Source of the DNA: UMGS1696 sp964457685
Lineage (GTDB): Bacteria; Bacillota; Clostridia; Oscillospirales; CAG-272
Direction of reading: 5' to 3'
NCBI GenBank assembly: GCA_964457685.1
Contig: CAYWFS010000016.1
Span: 1 to 39,211 of the forward strand
Length of the DNA stretch: 39,211 nt
The position numbers and the translations under genes are program-made. Numbering within the stretch: the stretch's first letter is position 1; each line of letters starts with the position of its first letter. This document shows positions 31,260 to 39,211 of the stretch, piece after piece. The notes beneath the pieces were generated by a model, which was given only the letters and a program-made list of their open reading frames with translations, was not told where the DNA came from and did no database searches.

Positions 31260-33644
31260 ATGCGATACGACAAGACAAATGACTGCGTATATATTTCGGC
31301 AAGTGAACTGTCNNNNNNNNNNNNNNNNNNNNNNNNNNNNNNNNNNNNNNNNNNNNNNNNNNNNNNNNNNNNNNNNNNNNNNNNNNNNNNNNNNNNNNNN
31401 NNNNNNNNNNNNGCAGATATTATCTCCCCGACCTATCCCTTTCATACCGTTGAAGAAATAAAAACAGTGTCTTCATTTCCGAAAGGTCTCTCCGCACTTA
31501 CCTATCCGGAGCATTTCGCACAGGCCGCTGTCTATGCTTATATCTACTCCGAAAACCACAGTCTTTCCGAGGTGAATGTCTCCGTAAGCTATGTTAAACG
31601 CTCAAACGGAGAAAAAATTACTTTCACCTCCGCTTTTACAAGAGTCAGCCTTGCAAGAATGTTTGAATCCCTGATAAGCCGTGCATATACCTCGGTAAAT
31701 GCATTTGCGGACAGATACAGAATCCTGCCGAATGAAGCCGCGGAGCTACCGTTTCCATACACATCCATCCGTGACGGACAGCTTGAATTTATAAATACAG
31801 CCTACCGCACAATGAAAAAAGGCGGCTCACTCCTTGTTTCCGCACCTACGGGAATCGGAAAAACAATGTCCGCTCTCTTCCCTGCCATAAAAGCTATCGG
31901 AAGCGGTCATGCAGACAAAGCGTTCTACCTTACCGCCAAAAATATCACGGGAAAAGCCGCAATCGAAGCACTCTCCCGTATTACAAAATATGCACCGCAC
32001 CTCCGTTCCGTCATGATATGCTCGAAGGAAATGCTATGCCCTTACTCAAAAGCAAAGGATGTTAAAATGAGCTGTCGATTCTGTGACAAGCTTGACAGTA
32101 TCACGGAGGATTTCGGCAAGACTTATATTTCCTATAAGGAGAGACAGCTTGACGCATTAAACGAGCTTTTACTTGACGAGGATGTATGCTACACCGTCGA
32201 AAAGCTCATTTCCACCGCCGAAAAGCACAACGTATGCCCATATGAGCTTGCACTTGACCTCTCCGAAAAATGCGAGATAATCATATGTGATTACAACTAT
32301 GTCATAGACGACGGAATCAGGTTTACACGCTACTTCAAAAACGTAAATAACACCGAAAAATTCATTTTCCTGTTCGACGAGGCACACAATCTCCCCGACA
32401 GAACGAGAAACACCTACTCTGCTTCAATTTCCTCCGCCAATATTGATTCACTTACCGCCGTCTCGGAAACTTATTTTGCAAGCGACACGGAGCTTACCTC
32501 ACGCATTACGGAGCTGTCATCCGCCGTACAAGAGGTAACAACCATGTGTAACGAAAGCGAATACACACGCTACACAGAAGACGGAGAGGTCTTGTACGGC
32601 TTTTACGAAAGCTCTTCCCTGCCCGGTGAGCTTATTCGATGCTCGGGAAATCTTGCCCGTGTCCTCGGAAGAATCCTGCGAGACGGAGCCGACTTTTCGG
32701 AGCTTTTTGAAGAATATTACAAACGGCTTAAACGGCTTGTTTTCGTTTCGTCTTACTTTGATGAGAAATTCCGTTTCTTTGCTTCACGAGAAAACGAAAA
32801 GGTCAATATTCAACTTCTTTGCGTTGATCCGTCGGGAGTTCTCTCGGCAATGCTTTCGTCCGCACGCTCAACGGTAATGTTTTCGGCTACACTTTCTCCG
32901 ACAGAATATTTCAGCGAAGTCACGGGACTCGAGGATGCACGCACACTTGAGCTTTCCTCACCATACGACAGCGACAATCTTTGTATAGTTGCATATGATT
33001 CCATAAGTACCCGACTGAACGACAGAAAAAACGGTGCCTACAGATGTGCTGAGGTAATCGCCGAAACCATATCGGCAAAAGAGGGAAATTACATCGCATA
33101 TTTTCCGTCCTACGACTACATGAGACGTGTTTGCAAGCTCTTTGCGTCTATAATGCCCGAGACAAACATAGTAATGCAGAAGCAAAACATGAGCTACAGA
33201 GAGCGTGAGAGATTCGTATCACTTTTCCGCAACCGAAAGAGAGGAGCTGTCATCGGATTTTGTGTGCTTGGTGGGATGTTCTCCGAGGGAATAGACCTCT
33301 CCGGCGAAAGTCTGATCGGCACGATAATCGTAGGTACGGGTATGCCACAGCTGTCTGCCGAACGAAATATTATGGCGGCATATTACGATGAAATCAACGG
33401 CAGAGGTCATGATTTCGCTTATCTCTGTCCGGGTATAAACAAGGTCATGCAGGCGGCAGGCAGAGTAATCCGTTCGGAAAACGACTGCGGCATAATCGTT
33501 TGGATAGACGACCGACTCGGGGACGGAAATATAAAGCATATGCTTCCTCCGCACTGGCGACACATAAAATACACGGGAGACACAACCTCCCTGAGCAGTA
33601 TTCTTTCCGATTTTTGGGATGAAAGAAGCTCTCTTACGGAATGA
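31260..33644 (+). CDS. XPD/DinG-like iron-sulfur helicase with N-terminal nuclease-like domain, interrupted by assembly gap
   Basis: ATG at 31260 is chosen with GAGGAGAG upstream. After the gap, ADIISPTYPFHTVEEIKT resembles motifs II-III (D...ExK) of a PD-(D/E)xK nuclease, as in Clostridial helicases with an N-terminal Cas4/RecB-like domain. The superfamily 2 core follows: SAPTGIGKTMS (Walker A), the Cys set CSKEMLCPYSKA...CRFCDK for a 4Fe-4S cluster, LFDEAHNL (DEAH), VMFSATLS, GMFSEGIDLSGE and QAAGRVIRS. It should unwind DNA 5' to 3'. The 100 N run is a placeholder, so the true length and frame across it are unknown. Confidence 0.85.
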   Translation: MRYDKTNDCVYISASELXXXXXXXXXXXXXXXXXXXXXXXXXXXXXXXXXXADIISPTYPFHTVEEIKTVSSFPKGLSALTYPEHFAQAAVYAYIYSENHSLSEVNVSVSYVKRSNGEKITFTSAFTRVSLARMFESLISRAYTSVNAFADRYRILPNEAAELPFPYTSIRDGQLEFINTAYRTMKKGGSLLVSAPTGIGKTMSALFPAIKAIGSGHADKAFYLTAKNITGKAAIEALSRITKYAPHLRSVMICSKEMLCPYSKAKDVKMSCRFCDKLDSITEDFGKTYISYKERQLDALNELLLDEDVCYTVEKLISTAEKHNVCPYELALDLSEKCEIIICDYNYVIDDGIRFTRYFKNVNNTEKFIFLFDEAHNLPDRTRNTYSASISSANIDSLTAVSETYFASDTELTSRITELSSAVQEVTTMCNESEYTRYTEDGEVLYGFYESSSLPGELIRCSGNLARVLGRILRDGADFSELFEEYYKRLKRLVFVSSYFDEKFRFFASRENEKVNIQLLCVDPSGVLSAMLSSARSTVMFSATLSPTEYFSEVTGLEDARTLELSSPYDSDNLCIVAYDSISTRLNDRKNGAYRCAEVIAETISAKEGNYIAYFPSYDYMRRVCKLFASIMPETNIVMQKQNMSYRERERFVSLFRNRKRGAVIGFCVLGGMFSEGIDLSGESLIGTIIVGTGMPQLSAERNIMAAYYDEINGRGHDFAYLCPGINKVMQAAGRVIRSENDCGIIVWIDDRLGDGNIKHMLPPHWRHIKYTGDTTSLSSILSDFWDERSSLTE
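31313..31412. other. Assembly gap of 100 N
   Basis: Exactly 100 undetermined bases, the conventional placeholder for a scaffold gap of unknown size. It removes the front of the nuclease-like domain of the helicase. One hundred is not a multiple of three, yet the same frame number is open on both sides, which carries no information about the real gap. Confidence 0.99.
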
Positions 33645-33930
33645 CGGAGATTTGGTTCCGTGAAAGTACAAACTTCGCCCTACAGAGAGAAAGGACGGTA
33701 TACATCGTCATATACATATTTTTTTGCGACCTTTGAAATAATATAAAAAACGACTTTCATGCCCATTATTATTTCTACAAAGTGCCGAAAATGCATTTTT
33801 TGCATATCATAGCTTTATTTTCAAATAAAATTATGATATAATGAAAAGGTTGACAAGGATAAAAATAAAGAAAGATTTTATACGAAAGGATTATCTTCTG
33901 CCAAAGAAAGATAATTGACAGGTAATTGTT
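33645..33930 (+). promoter_or_regulatory. Intergenic region with typA promoter and leader hairpin
   Basis: 286 bases without a convincing gene. A TATAAT box at 33837-33842 has only a weak -35 (TTTATT, 33814-33819). A hairpin ATTATCTT (33890-33897) / AAGATAAT (33908-33915) stands just before the AGG ribosome site of typA. ATGCAT and GCAT flank a T run at 33791-33805. No terminator for the helicase was found. Confidence 0.45.
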
Positions 33931-35757
33931 TTGATAAGAGAAGACCTTCGTAATGTCGCAATTATAGCTCACGTTGACCACGGCAAGACCACTCTCGTTG
34001 ACCAGATGCTCAAGCAGTGTGACACATATCACGAAAACCAGGTAGTCAGAGACAGAGTTATGGACTCCGGCGACCTTGAAAGAGAAAGAGGAATTACTAT
34101 ACTTGCGAAAAACACATCTGTCGTTCGCAACGGTATAAAAATCAACATCGTAGACACCCCCGGACACGCCGACTTCGGCGGAGAGGTTGAACGTATACTC
34201 AAAATGGTAAACGGAGTTATCCTTCTCGTTGACTCCGCAGAGGGTCCCATGCCGCAGACACGTTTCGTTCTTAAGCGTGCAATGGAGCTTGGACACAGAA
34301 TAATCGTTGTTATTAATAAGATAGACCGTCCCGATGCCAGACTTGACGAAGTTCCGGATGAGGTTCTCGAGCTTCTTATGGAGCTTGACGCTACAGACGA
34401 TCAGCTTGATTCCCCCGTTCTTTTCTGTAGCGGTCGTACAGGTAAAGCATCCCTCAATCCCTATGAAATGGGCGACAACCTTGACGTACTCTTTGACACG
34501 ATCGTTGATTATATTCCCGCTCCCGAAGGTGAAATGGACGCACCCGTAGAGCTTCTCGTTTCCTCCATCGACTACAACGAATATGTTGGTCGTATAGGTA
34601 TCGGTCGTATCGAAAGAGGTGTCCTCCACCAGAACGATGAAGTTGTTATTACAAACTATCACACTCCCGATGAACCTCCGAAGAAGACAAGAATCGTTTC
34701 TCTTTACACGATAGACGGTCTCGGCAGAAAGGCTGTTACAGAGGCTTCCATGGGTGACATCGTATGCTTCAGCGGTGCGGAAAACATCACAATCGGTGAC
34801 ACTATCGCTTCTCCCCTTGACCCGACTCCTCTCGAGTTCGTTAAGGTAAGTGAGCCTACGCTTGAAATGACCTTCTCCGTAAACGACAGCCCGTTTGCAG
34901 GTCGTGAAGGCAAGTTCGTTACTTCCCGTCAGATCAGAGAACGTCTCTACAAGGAAACTCTCAAGGACGTATCTCTCAGAGTAAACGACGGCGATACAAC
35001 CGACAGCTTTAAGGTTTCCGGACGTGGTGAAATGCACCTCTCCATCCTCATTGAGACAATGCGTCGTGAGGGCTACGAAATCTGCTGCTCCACACCTCGT
35101 GTTATCTACAAGACAATAGACGGCGTAATGTGCGAGCCTATGGAAAGAGTTACCGTTGACGTTCCCGAAGAATATGTCGGTGCCGTTGTTGAAAAACTCG
35201 GTGCAAGAAAGGGCGAACTTCTCGAAATGAATCTCCATGGTTCAAGAATGAGAATCGAATACTCCATCCCCGCACGTTGCCTCTTCGGTTACAGAAGCGA
35301 ATTCATGACAGACACAAGAGGTGAGGGTATCCTTAACTCCATTTCCGACGGCTACCAGCCCTTCAAGGGAGAAGTTGTTACCAGATTCACAGGCTCTCTC
35401 GTAGCAAGTGAAGACGGTGAAGCTACTTCCTACGGTCTCTTCAACGCACAGGACAGAGGTACAATGTTCATCGGCGTTCAGACTCCCGTATACGAAGGAA
35501 TGCTTGTAGGTGAATGCCCGAAGAAGGTTGACATCGCAGTAAACGTATGCAAGAAGAAGCACCTCACCGCAGTACGTTCCAAGGGTGCCGACGAAGCTCT
35601 CATTCTCACACCTCCGAAAATATTCTCTCTTGAGCAGGCTATCGAATTTATCGGTGAGGACGAGCTTATCGAGGTAACTCCCAAGACAATCAGACTCCGC
35701 AAGAAAATTCTCAATACCGCTAACCGTCTCAAGGCTCAGGCTAAGGTGAACGGCTAA
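33931..35757 (+). CDS. typA: Ribosome-associated GTPase TypA/BipA
   Basis: 608 residues, full length, starting at a TTG codon with AGG about 8 bases before it; no ATG lies upstream in frame. G1 is AHVDHGKTTL (13-22), switch I region DSGDLERERGITI, G3 DTPGHADFGGEV and G4 NKIDRPDAR. EF-G-like domains III and V and the BipA-specific C-terminal domain follow (VRSKGADEALILTPPKI near 550). It binds the ribosome under stress and cold. Codon use is biased toward highly expressed forms. A strong terminator follows. Confidence 0.97.
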   Translation: MIREDLRNVAIIAHVDHGKTTLVDQMLKQCDTYHENQVVRDRVMDSGDLERERGITILAKNTSVVRNGIKINIVDTPGHADFGGEVERILKMVNGVILLVDSAEGPMPQTRFVLKRAMELGHRIIVVINKIDRPDARLDEVPDEVLELLMELDATDDQLDSPVLFCSGRTGKASLNPYEMGDNLDVLFDTIVDYIPAPEGEMDAPVELLVSSIDYNEYVGRIGIGRIERGVLHQNDEVVITNYHTPDEPPKKTRIVSLYTIDGLGRKAVTEASMGDIVCFSGAENITIGDTIASPLDPTPLEFVKVSEPTLEMTFSVNDSPFAGREGKFVTSRQIRERLYKETLKDVSLRVNDGDTTDSFKVSGRGEMHLSILIETMRREGYEICCSTPRVIYKTIDGVMCEPMERVTVDVPEEYVGAVVEKLGARKGELLEMNLHGSRMRIEYSIPARCLFGYRSEFMTDTRGEGILNSISDGYQPFKGEVVTRFTGSLVASEDGEATSYGLFNAQDRGTMFIGVQTPVYEGMLVGECPKKVDIAVNVCKKKHLTAVRSKGADEALILTPPKIFSLEQAIEFIGEDELIEVTPKTIRLRKKILNTANRLKAQAKVNG

Positions 35758-35780
35758 ACGGCTTGCAGTAAATAAGCTTT

Positions 35781-35866
35781 AAAGACCGACTCATATTTAA
35801 GGATTGAACCGACCACCAAAAAGTTAGACCGAAAATCTAACGATTCGGAGGTCGGTCTTTTCTTTT
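35781..35866 (+). terminator. Terminator of typA, with nested hairpins
   Basis: AAAGACCGAC (35781-35790) pairs perfectly with GTCGGTCTTT (35851-35860), followed by T-rich sequence. Inside, GTTAGA (35823-35828) pairs with TCTAAC (35836-35841), and a second copy of ACCGACC (about 35808-35814) could compete for the same right arm. Confidence 0.82.
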
Positions 35867-35976
35867 CGTTTCACGGATATACACCGCTCAAAGCAAAAAA
35901 CATCGCTTTCTCCGCATATATCATTAATTAACAGTATATGTGATAAAAATTTTATAATTGATTCTGCAATAATGTA

Positions 35977-36005
35977 TTTACTTTCTGCGAATTTTGCGTT
36001 ATAAT
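35977..36005 (+). promoter_or_regulatory. Promoter for nifJ
   Basis: TTTACT (35977-35982), 17-base spacer, TATAAT (36000-36005), about 80 bases before the start codon. A second TATAAT lies just downstream, near 36013. The rest of 35870-36084 is A/T-rich; no further gene was seen. Confidence 0.65.
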
Positions 36006-36084
36006 AGTATGGATATAATTTGCCGCTTTTGCGACTAAGTTTATATTTGATTTAATCATAATATTTTTATGGAGGATATATAAC

Positions 36085-39000
36085 ATGGCAAGAAAAAAGC
36101 TTTCCATGGATGGTAACACCGCCGCCGCCCACGCTTCTTATGCGTTCACGGAAGTTGCTGCCATCTACCCGATTACCCCTTCTTCTCCCATGGCTGACGT
36201 TACAGATACATGGTCTGCAACAGGTCTTAAGAACATCATGGGCGATACAGTTAAGGTTGTAGAAATGCAGTCCGAAGCAGGTGCTGCCGGTGCCGTTCAC
36301 GGTTCTCTCGCCGCTGGTGCTCTCACAACTACTTACACCGCATCTCAGGGTCTTCTCCTTATGATCCCGAATATGTACAAGATCGCAGGTGAACTTCTTC
36401 CCTGCGTTATCCACGTATCTGCTCGTTGCGTAGCATCTCATGCTCTTAACATTTTCGGTGACCACAGTGACATTTACGCTTGCCGTCAGACCGGTTTCGC
36501 TATGATGGCTGAAACAAATCCCCAGGAAATCATGGACCTCGGCGTAGTAGCTCACCTTGCTGCTATCAAGGGTCGTGTTCCTGTTCTTAACTTCTTCGAT
36601 GGCTTCAGAACTTCTCACGAAATTCAGAAGATCGAAGTTTGGGATTACGAAGACCTCAACGAAATGGTTGACAAGGATGCTATCGCAGCATTCCGTGCAA
36701 GATCCATCAACCCCGAACACCCCGTTCTCCGTGGTTCTGCTGAAAACGGCGACATCTTCTTCCAGCACAGAGAAGCCTGCAACAGCTACTACGAAGCATT
36801 CCCCGCTATCGTAGAAGAATACATGGACAAGGTTAACGAAAAGATCGGTACAGATTACAAGCTCTTCAACTACTACGGTGCTCCCGATGCTGAAAGAGTT
36901 ATCGTTGCTATGGGTTCTGTATGCGACGTTGCCGAAGAAGTTATCGACTACATGAACGCTACAGGCGAAAAGGTAGGTCTCATTAAGGTTCGTCTTTACA
37001 GACCTTTCGTAGCTGCAAAGCTTGCTGAAGCTATCCCCGCTACTTGTAAGAAGATTGCTGTTCTCGACAGAACAAAGGAACCCGGTGCTCTCGGCGAACC
37101 TCTCTACCTCGATGTTGTTACTGCTCTTTCCACAATGGGCATGACAGACATTAAGGTTGTAGGCGGTCGTTACGGTCTCGGCTCCAAGGATACTCCTCCG
37201 CAGTCCATCTTCGCAGTATACGAAAACCTCGCTGCCGAATGTCCGAAGAACAACTTCACTATCGGTATCGTAGACGACGTTACAGGTCACTCTCTCACAG
37301 AAAAGCCCGCTCCCGACACTTCCGCTAAGGGTACTATCTCTTGCAAGTTCTGGGGTCTCGGCGGTGACGGTACTGTTGGTGCTAACAAGAACTCCATCAA
37401 GATCATCGGTGACCATACCGACAAATATATTCAGGCTTACTTCCAGTACGACTCCAAGAAGACCGGTGGTATCACAATTTCTCACCTCCGCTTCGGTGAC
37501 AAGCCCATCAAGAGCCCTTACTACATCAACAAGGCTGACTTCGTTGCTTGCCATAACCAGTCCTACATCAAGAAGTATGACATCGTAGAAGACGTTAAGC
37601 CGGGCGGCGTATTCATGCTCGACTGCTCTTGGACTCCCGCAGAACTCGAAGAACACCTTCCCGCAGCTGTTAAGTCCTACATCGCTAACAACGATATTAA
37701 GTTCTACACAATCGACGCTACAACTATCGCTACAAAGAAGATAGGTAACGCTAAGGTTAAGAACACCGTTCTCCAGTCCGCATTCTTCGCTCTCGCTAAC
37801 ATTCTTCCTAAGGATGAAGCTATCGAGTACATGAAGAAGATGGCTTACAAGTCCTACATCAAGAAGGGTCAGGCTATGGTTGACCTCAACTATGCCGCTA
37901 TTGATGCAGGTGCTGACGCATTCACACAGATCGATGTTCCCGAAGCATGGAAGACTGTAGCTCCCGACGCTCCCAAGGCTGACTTCACAAGCAAGAGAGC
38001 TGACCTCGCTAAGTTCGTTAATACTATCGTTGAACCCGTTGGTGCAATGCGTGGTGACAAGCTCCCCGTTTCCGCATTCTCCGACTACGTTGACGGTACA
38101 CTTCCTCAGGGTGCTGCTGCTTCCGAAAAGCGTGGTGTTGCAGTTTACGTTCCCGAATGGATTCCCGAAAACTGTATCCAGTGTAACAACTGTTCCTTCG
38201 TTTGCCCGCACGCCGCTATCCGTCCCTTCGCTATGACAGAGGCTGAAGCTGCTGCTGCTCCCGCAGAAACAAAGTTCACCGAAAAGCCCGTTATCAAGAC
38301 AAACTACAAGTTCTCTATCGCTGTATCTCCTCTCGACTGTATGGGTTGTACCCTCTGCGTTAAGGCTTGCCCTGTAACATCTAAGGCTGAAAAGGACGGC
38401 ACTGACAAGAAGGCTATCCGCATGGTTCTCCAGGAAACACAGTCCGCTCAGCAGGCTCCGTTCGATTACGCTGTAGCTAACGTAACAGAAAAGCCCGAGC
38501 TTATCAACGCTACCGTTAAGGGAAGCCAGTTCAAGCAGCCTCTCCTCGAGTTCTCCGGTTCTTGTGCAGGTTGTGCTGAAACATCTTACGCTCGTCTTAT
38601 CACACAGCTCTTCGGCGAAAGAATGTACATTTCCAACGCTACAGGATGCTCCTCCATTTGGGGTGGTTCCGCTCCCGCAACTCCTTACACCGTAAACAAT
38701 GCTTCCGGTCACGGTCCTGCATGGGCTAACTCCCTCTTCGAAGATAACGCTGAACACGGTCTCGGTATGTACCTCGGTCAGAAGACAATCCGTAACCGCA
38801 TGATCGCTAAGATCGAAGAAATGATGAACTACGACAAGGCTTCCGATGAATTCAAGGCTGCTGCTAAGGCTTACCTTGATACAAAGGATGACGGTAAGGC
38901 AAATACTCCTGCTACAGAAGCCCTCATCGTTGAACTCGAAAAGGCTGCTGCCGCAGGTTGCCCCGTAGCTTCCGAAGTTCTCTCCGAAAAGAACTACCTC

Positions 39001-39211
39001 GCTAAGAAGTCCGTATGGATATTCGGTGGTGACGGTTGGGCATACGACATCGGCTTCGGCGGTCTCGACCACGTTATCGCTTCCGGTGAAGACGTAAACA
39101 TCATGGTATTCGATACCGAAGTTTACTCCAACACAGGCGGTCAGGCTTCCAAGTCCTCCAACATCGGTCAGGTTGCTCAGTTCGCAGCAGCAGGTAAGGC
39201 TATCGGCAAGA
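36085..39211 (+). CDS. nifJ: Pyruvate:ferredoxin (flavodoxin) oxidoreductase, cut by window end
   Basis: The first 1042 residues of an enzyme usually near 1170; the 3' end lies outside the window. GGAGG precedes the ATG. Order: N-terminal pyrimidine-binding domain (YPITPSSPMAD near 28), domain II, the gamma-type domain (KFWGLGGDGTVGANKNS near 428), two 4Fe-4S motifs (Cys697, 700, 703, 707 and Cys752, 755, 758, 762), then thiamine-diphosphate domain (GCSSIWGGSAPATPY, GDGWAYDIGFGGLDH, NTGGQASKSS). It splits pyruvate with CoA to acetyl-CoA and CO2, reducing ferredoxin or flavodoxin. Codon bias is extreme, consistent with very high expression. Confidence 0.97.
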   Translation, partial: MARKKLSMDGNTAAAHASYAFTEVAAIYPITPSSPMADVTDTWSATGLKNIMGDTVKVVEMQSEAGAAGAVHGSLAAGALTTTYTASQGLLLMIPNMYKIAGELLPCVIHVSARCVASHALNIFGDHSDIYACRQTGFAMMAETNPQEIMDLGVVAHLAAIKGRVPVLNFFDGFRTSHEIQKIEVWDYEDLNEMVDKDAIAAFRARSINPEHPVLRGSAENGDIFFQHREACNSYYEAFPAIVEEYMDKVNEKIGTDYKLFNYYGAPDAERVIVAMGSVCDVAEEVIDYMNATGEKVGLIKVRLYRPFVAAKLAEAIPATCKKIAVLDRTKEPGALGEPLYLDVVTALSTMGMTDIKVVGGRYGLGSKDTPPQSIFAVYENLAAECPKNNFTIGIVDDVTGHSLTEKPAPDTSAKGTISCKFWGLGGDGTVGANKNSIKIIGDHTDKYIQAYFQYDSKKTGGITISHLRFGDKPIKSPYYINKADFVACHNQSYIKKYDIVEDVKPGGVFMLDCSWTPAELEEHLPAAVKSYIANNDIKFYTIDATTIATKKIGNAKVKNTVLQSAFFALANILPKDEAIEYMKKMAYKSYIKKGQAMVDLNYAAIDAGADAFTQIDVPEAWKTVAPDAPKADFTSKRADLAKFVNTIVEPVGAMRGDKLPVSAFSDYVDGTLPQGAAASEKRGVAVYVPEWIPENCIQCNNCSFVCPHAAIRPFAMTEAEAAAAPAETKFTEKPVIKTNYKFSIAVSPLDCMGCTLCVKACPVTSKAEKDGTDKKAIRMVLQETQSAQQAPFDYAVANVTEKPELINATVKGSQFKQPLLEFSGSCAGCAETSYARLITQLFGERMYISNATGCSSIWGGSAPATPYTVNNASGHGPAWANSLFEDNAEHGLGMYLGQKTIRNRMIAKIEEMMNYDKASDEFKAAAKAYLDTKDDGKANTPATEALIVELEKAAAAGCPVASEVLSEKNYLAKKSVWIFGGDGWAYDIGFGGLDHVIASGEDVNIMVFDTEVYSNTGGQASKSSNIGQVAQFAAAGKAIGK

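Noticed and set aside
33641..33739. A 31-residue frame overlapping the helicase stop codon (ATGA)
   Set aside because: No ribosome site and no recognisable composition; the overlap alone is not enough.
33775..35238. 487-residue open frame on the minus strand opposite typA
   Set aside because: Antisense shadow of a biased gene, same low-complexity composition as the nifJ shadow; typA is unambiguous.
35920..35965. Possible Rex-type redox operator (TTAATTAAC) before nifJ
   Set aside because: Only half of the TTGTTAA...TTAACAA pattern is present and the position is ahead of the -35 box; not distinguishable from A/T-rich background.
36067..39072. 1001-residue open frame on the minus strand opposite nifJ
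   Set aside because: It is the mirror of a highly biased codon usage that avoids TTA, CTA and TCA in the sense frame. The protein is Cys/Ser/Val-rich with no recognisable domain, and nifJ is certain on the other strand.
1..39211. CRISPR array, insertion sequence, prophage or integrative element
   Set aside because: No regularly spaced repeats, transposase, integrase, or target-site duplications were seen; both tRNA genes end in terminators and not in attachment-site duplications.

Overview
The window looks like a chromosomal segment of an anaerobic Firmicute of class Clostridia, probably an Oscillospirales/Ruminococcaceae-type gut or rumen bacterium. The basis is a pyruvate:ferredoxin oxidoreductase, a T-box leader before pheST, an L10 leader before rplJL, a DUF2325-DUF3793-flavodoxin cluster, near-consensus TTGACA/TATAAT promoters, strong GGAGG ribosome sites with some TTG and GTG starts, and a base composition in the mid-40s percent GC by eye. 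A run of exactly 100 N at 31313-31412 shows that this is a draft scaffold.

Layout. 1-3000: a degenerate-looking GH106-like protein and an M14-like protein that has lost its zinc ligands, both on the minus strand. 3200-5135: a multi-pass membrane protein and a trigger-factor-like (FKBP) lipoprotein. 5231-8376: an SGNH esterase and GH39 beta-xylosidase pair, divergent from a calcineurin-like phosphoesterase. 8421-10631: tRNA-Gln(TTG), a MATE exporter, tRNA-Leu(CAG) and a small membrane protein. 10639-13216: an orphan solute-binding lipoprotein divergent from an AraC-type regulator, with an operator-like repeat between them. 13374-14743: palindrome, DUF2325, DUF3793 and flavodoxin. 14920-16739: FAD oxidoreductase and a ProX/YbaK-like tRNA editing protein. 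16905-18074 (minus): L10 leader, rplJ and rplL as a stand-alone unit. 18089-20494: rarA, a hypothetical protein, and an M50 protease with a single-pass partner.

20638-24576 is a sulfate-activation operon: a fused CysC-CysQ protein, CysD, and a CysN that carries what looks like a relic of a second CysC domain. No PAPS reductase or sulfite reductase is present, so the PAPS may feed sulfotransferases. 24634-25601 (minus) is pnuC behind a leader whose hairpin hides its ribosome site. 25686-30167 is T-box, pheS, pheT and a phosphoribosyltransferase. 30261-31093 (minus) holds an unlisted 32-residue Cys-rich membrane peptide and a zinc-ribbon protein. 31260-33644 is an XPD/DinG-like helicase with an N-terminal nuclease-like domain broken by the gap. 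33931-35757 is typA, and 36085 to the end is nifJ, truncated by the window edge.

Most of the window is housekeeping. The less ordinary material is the CysC-CysQ fusion with its relic-bearing CysN, the pnuC leader, the palindrome-controlled DUF2325/DUF3793/flavodoxin operon, the ligand-less M14 protein, the AraC operator architecture and the small Cys-rich peptide. No CRISPR array, insertion sequence, prophage or integrase was seen.
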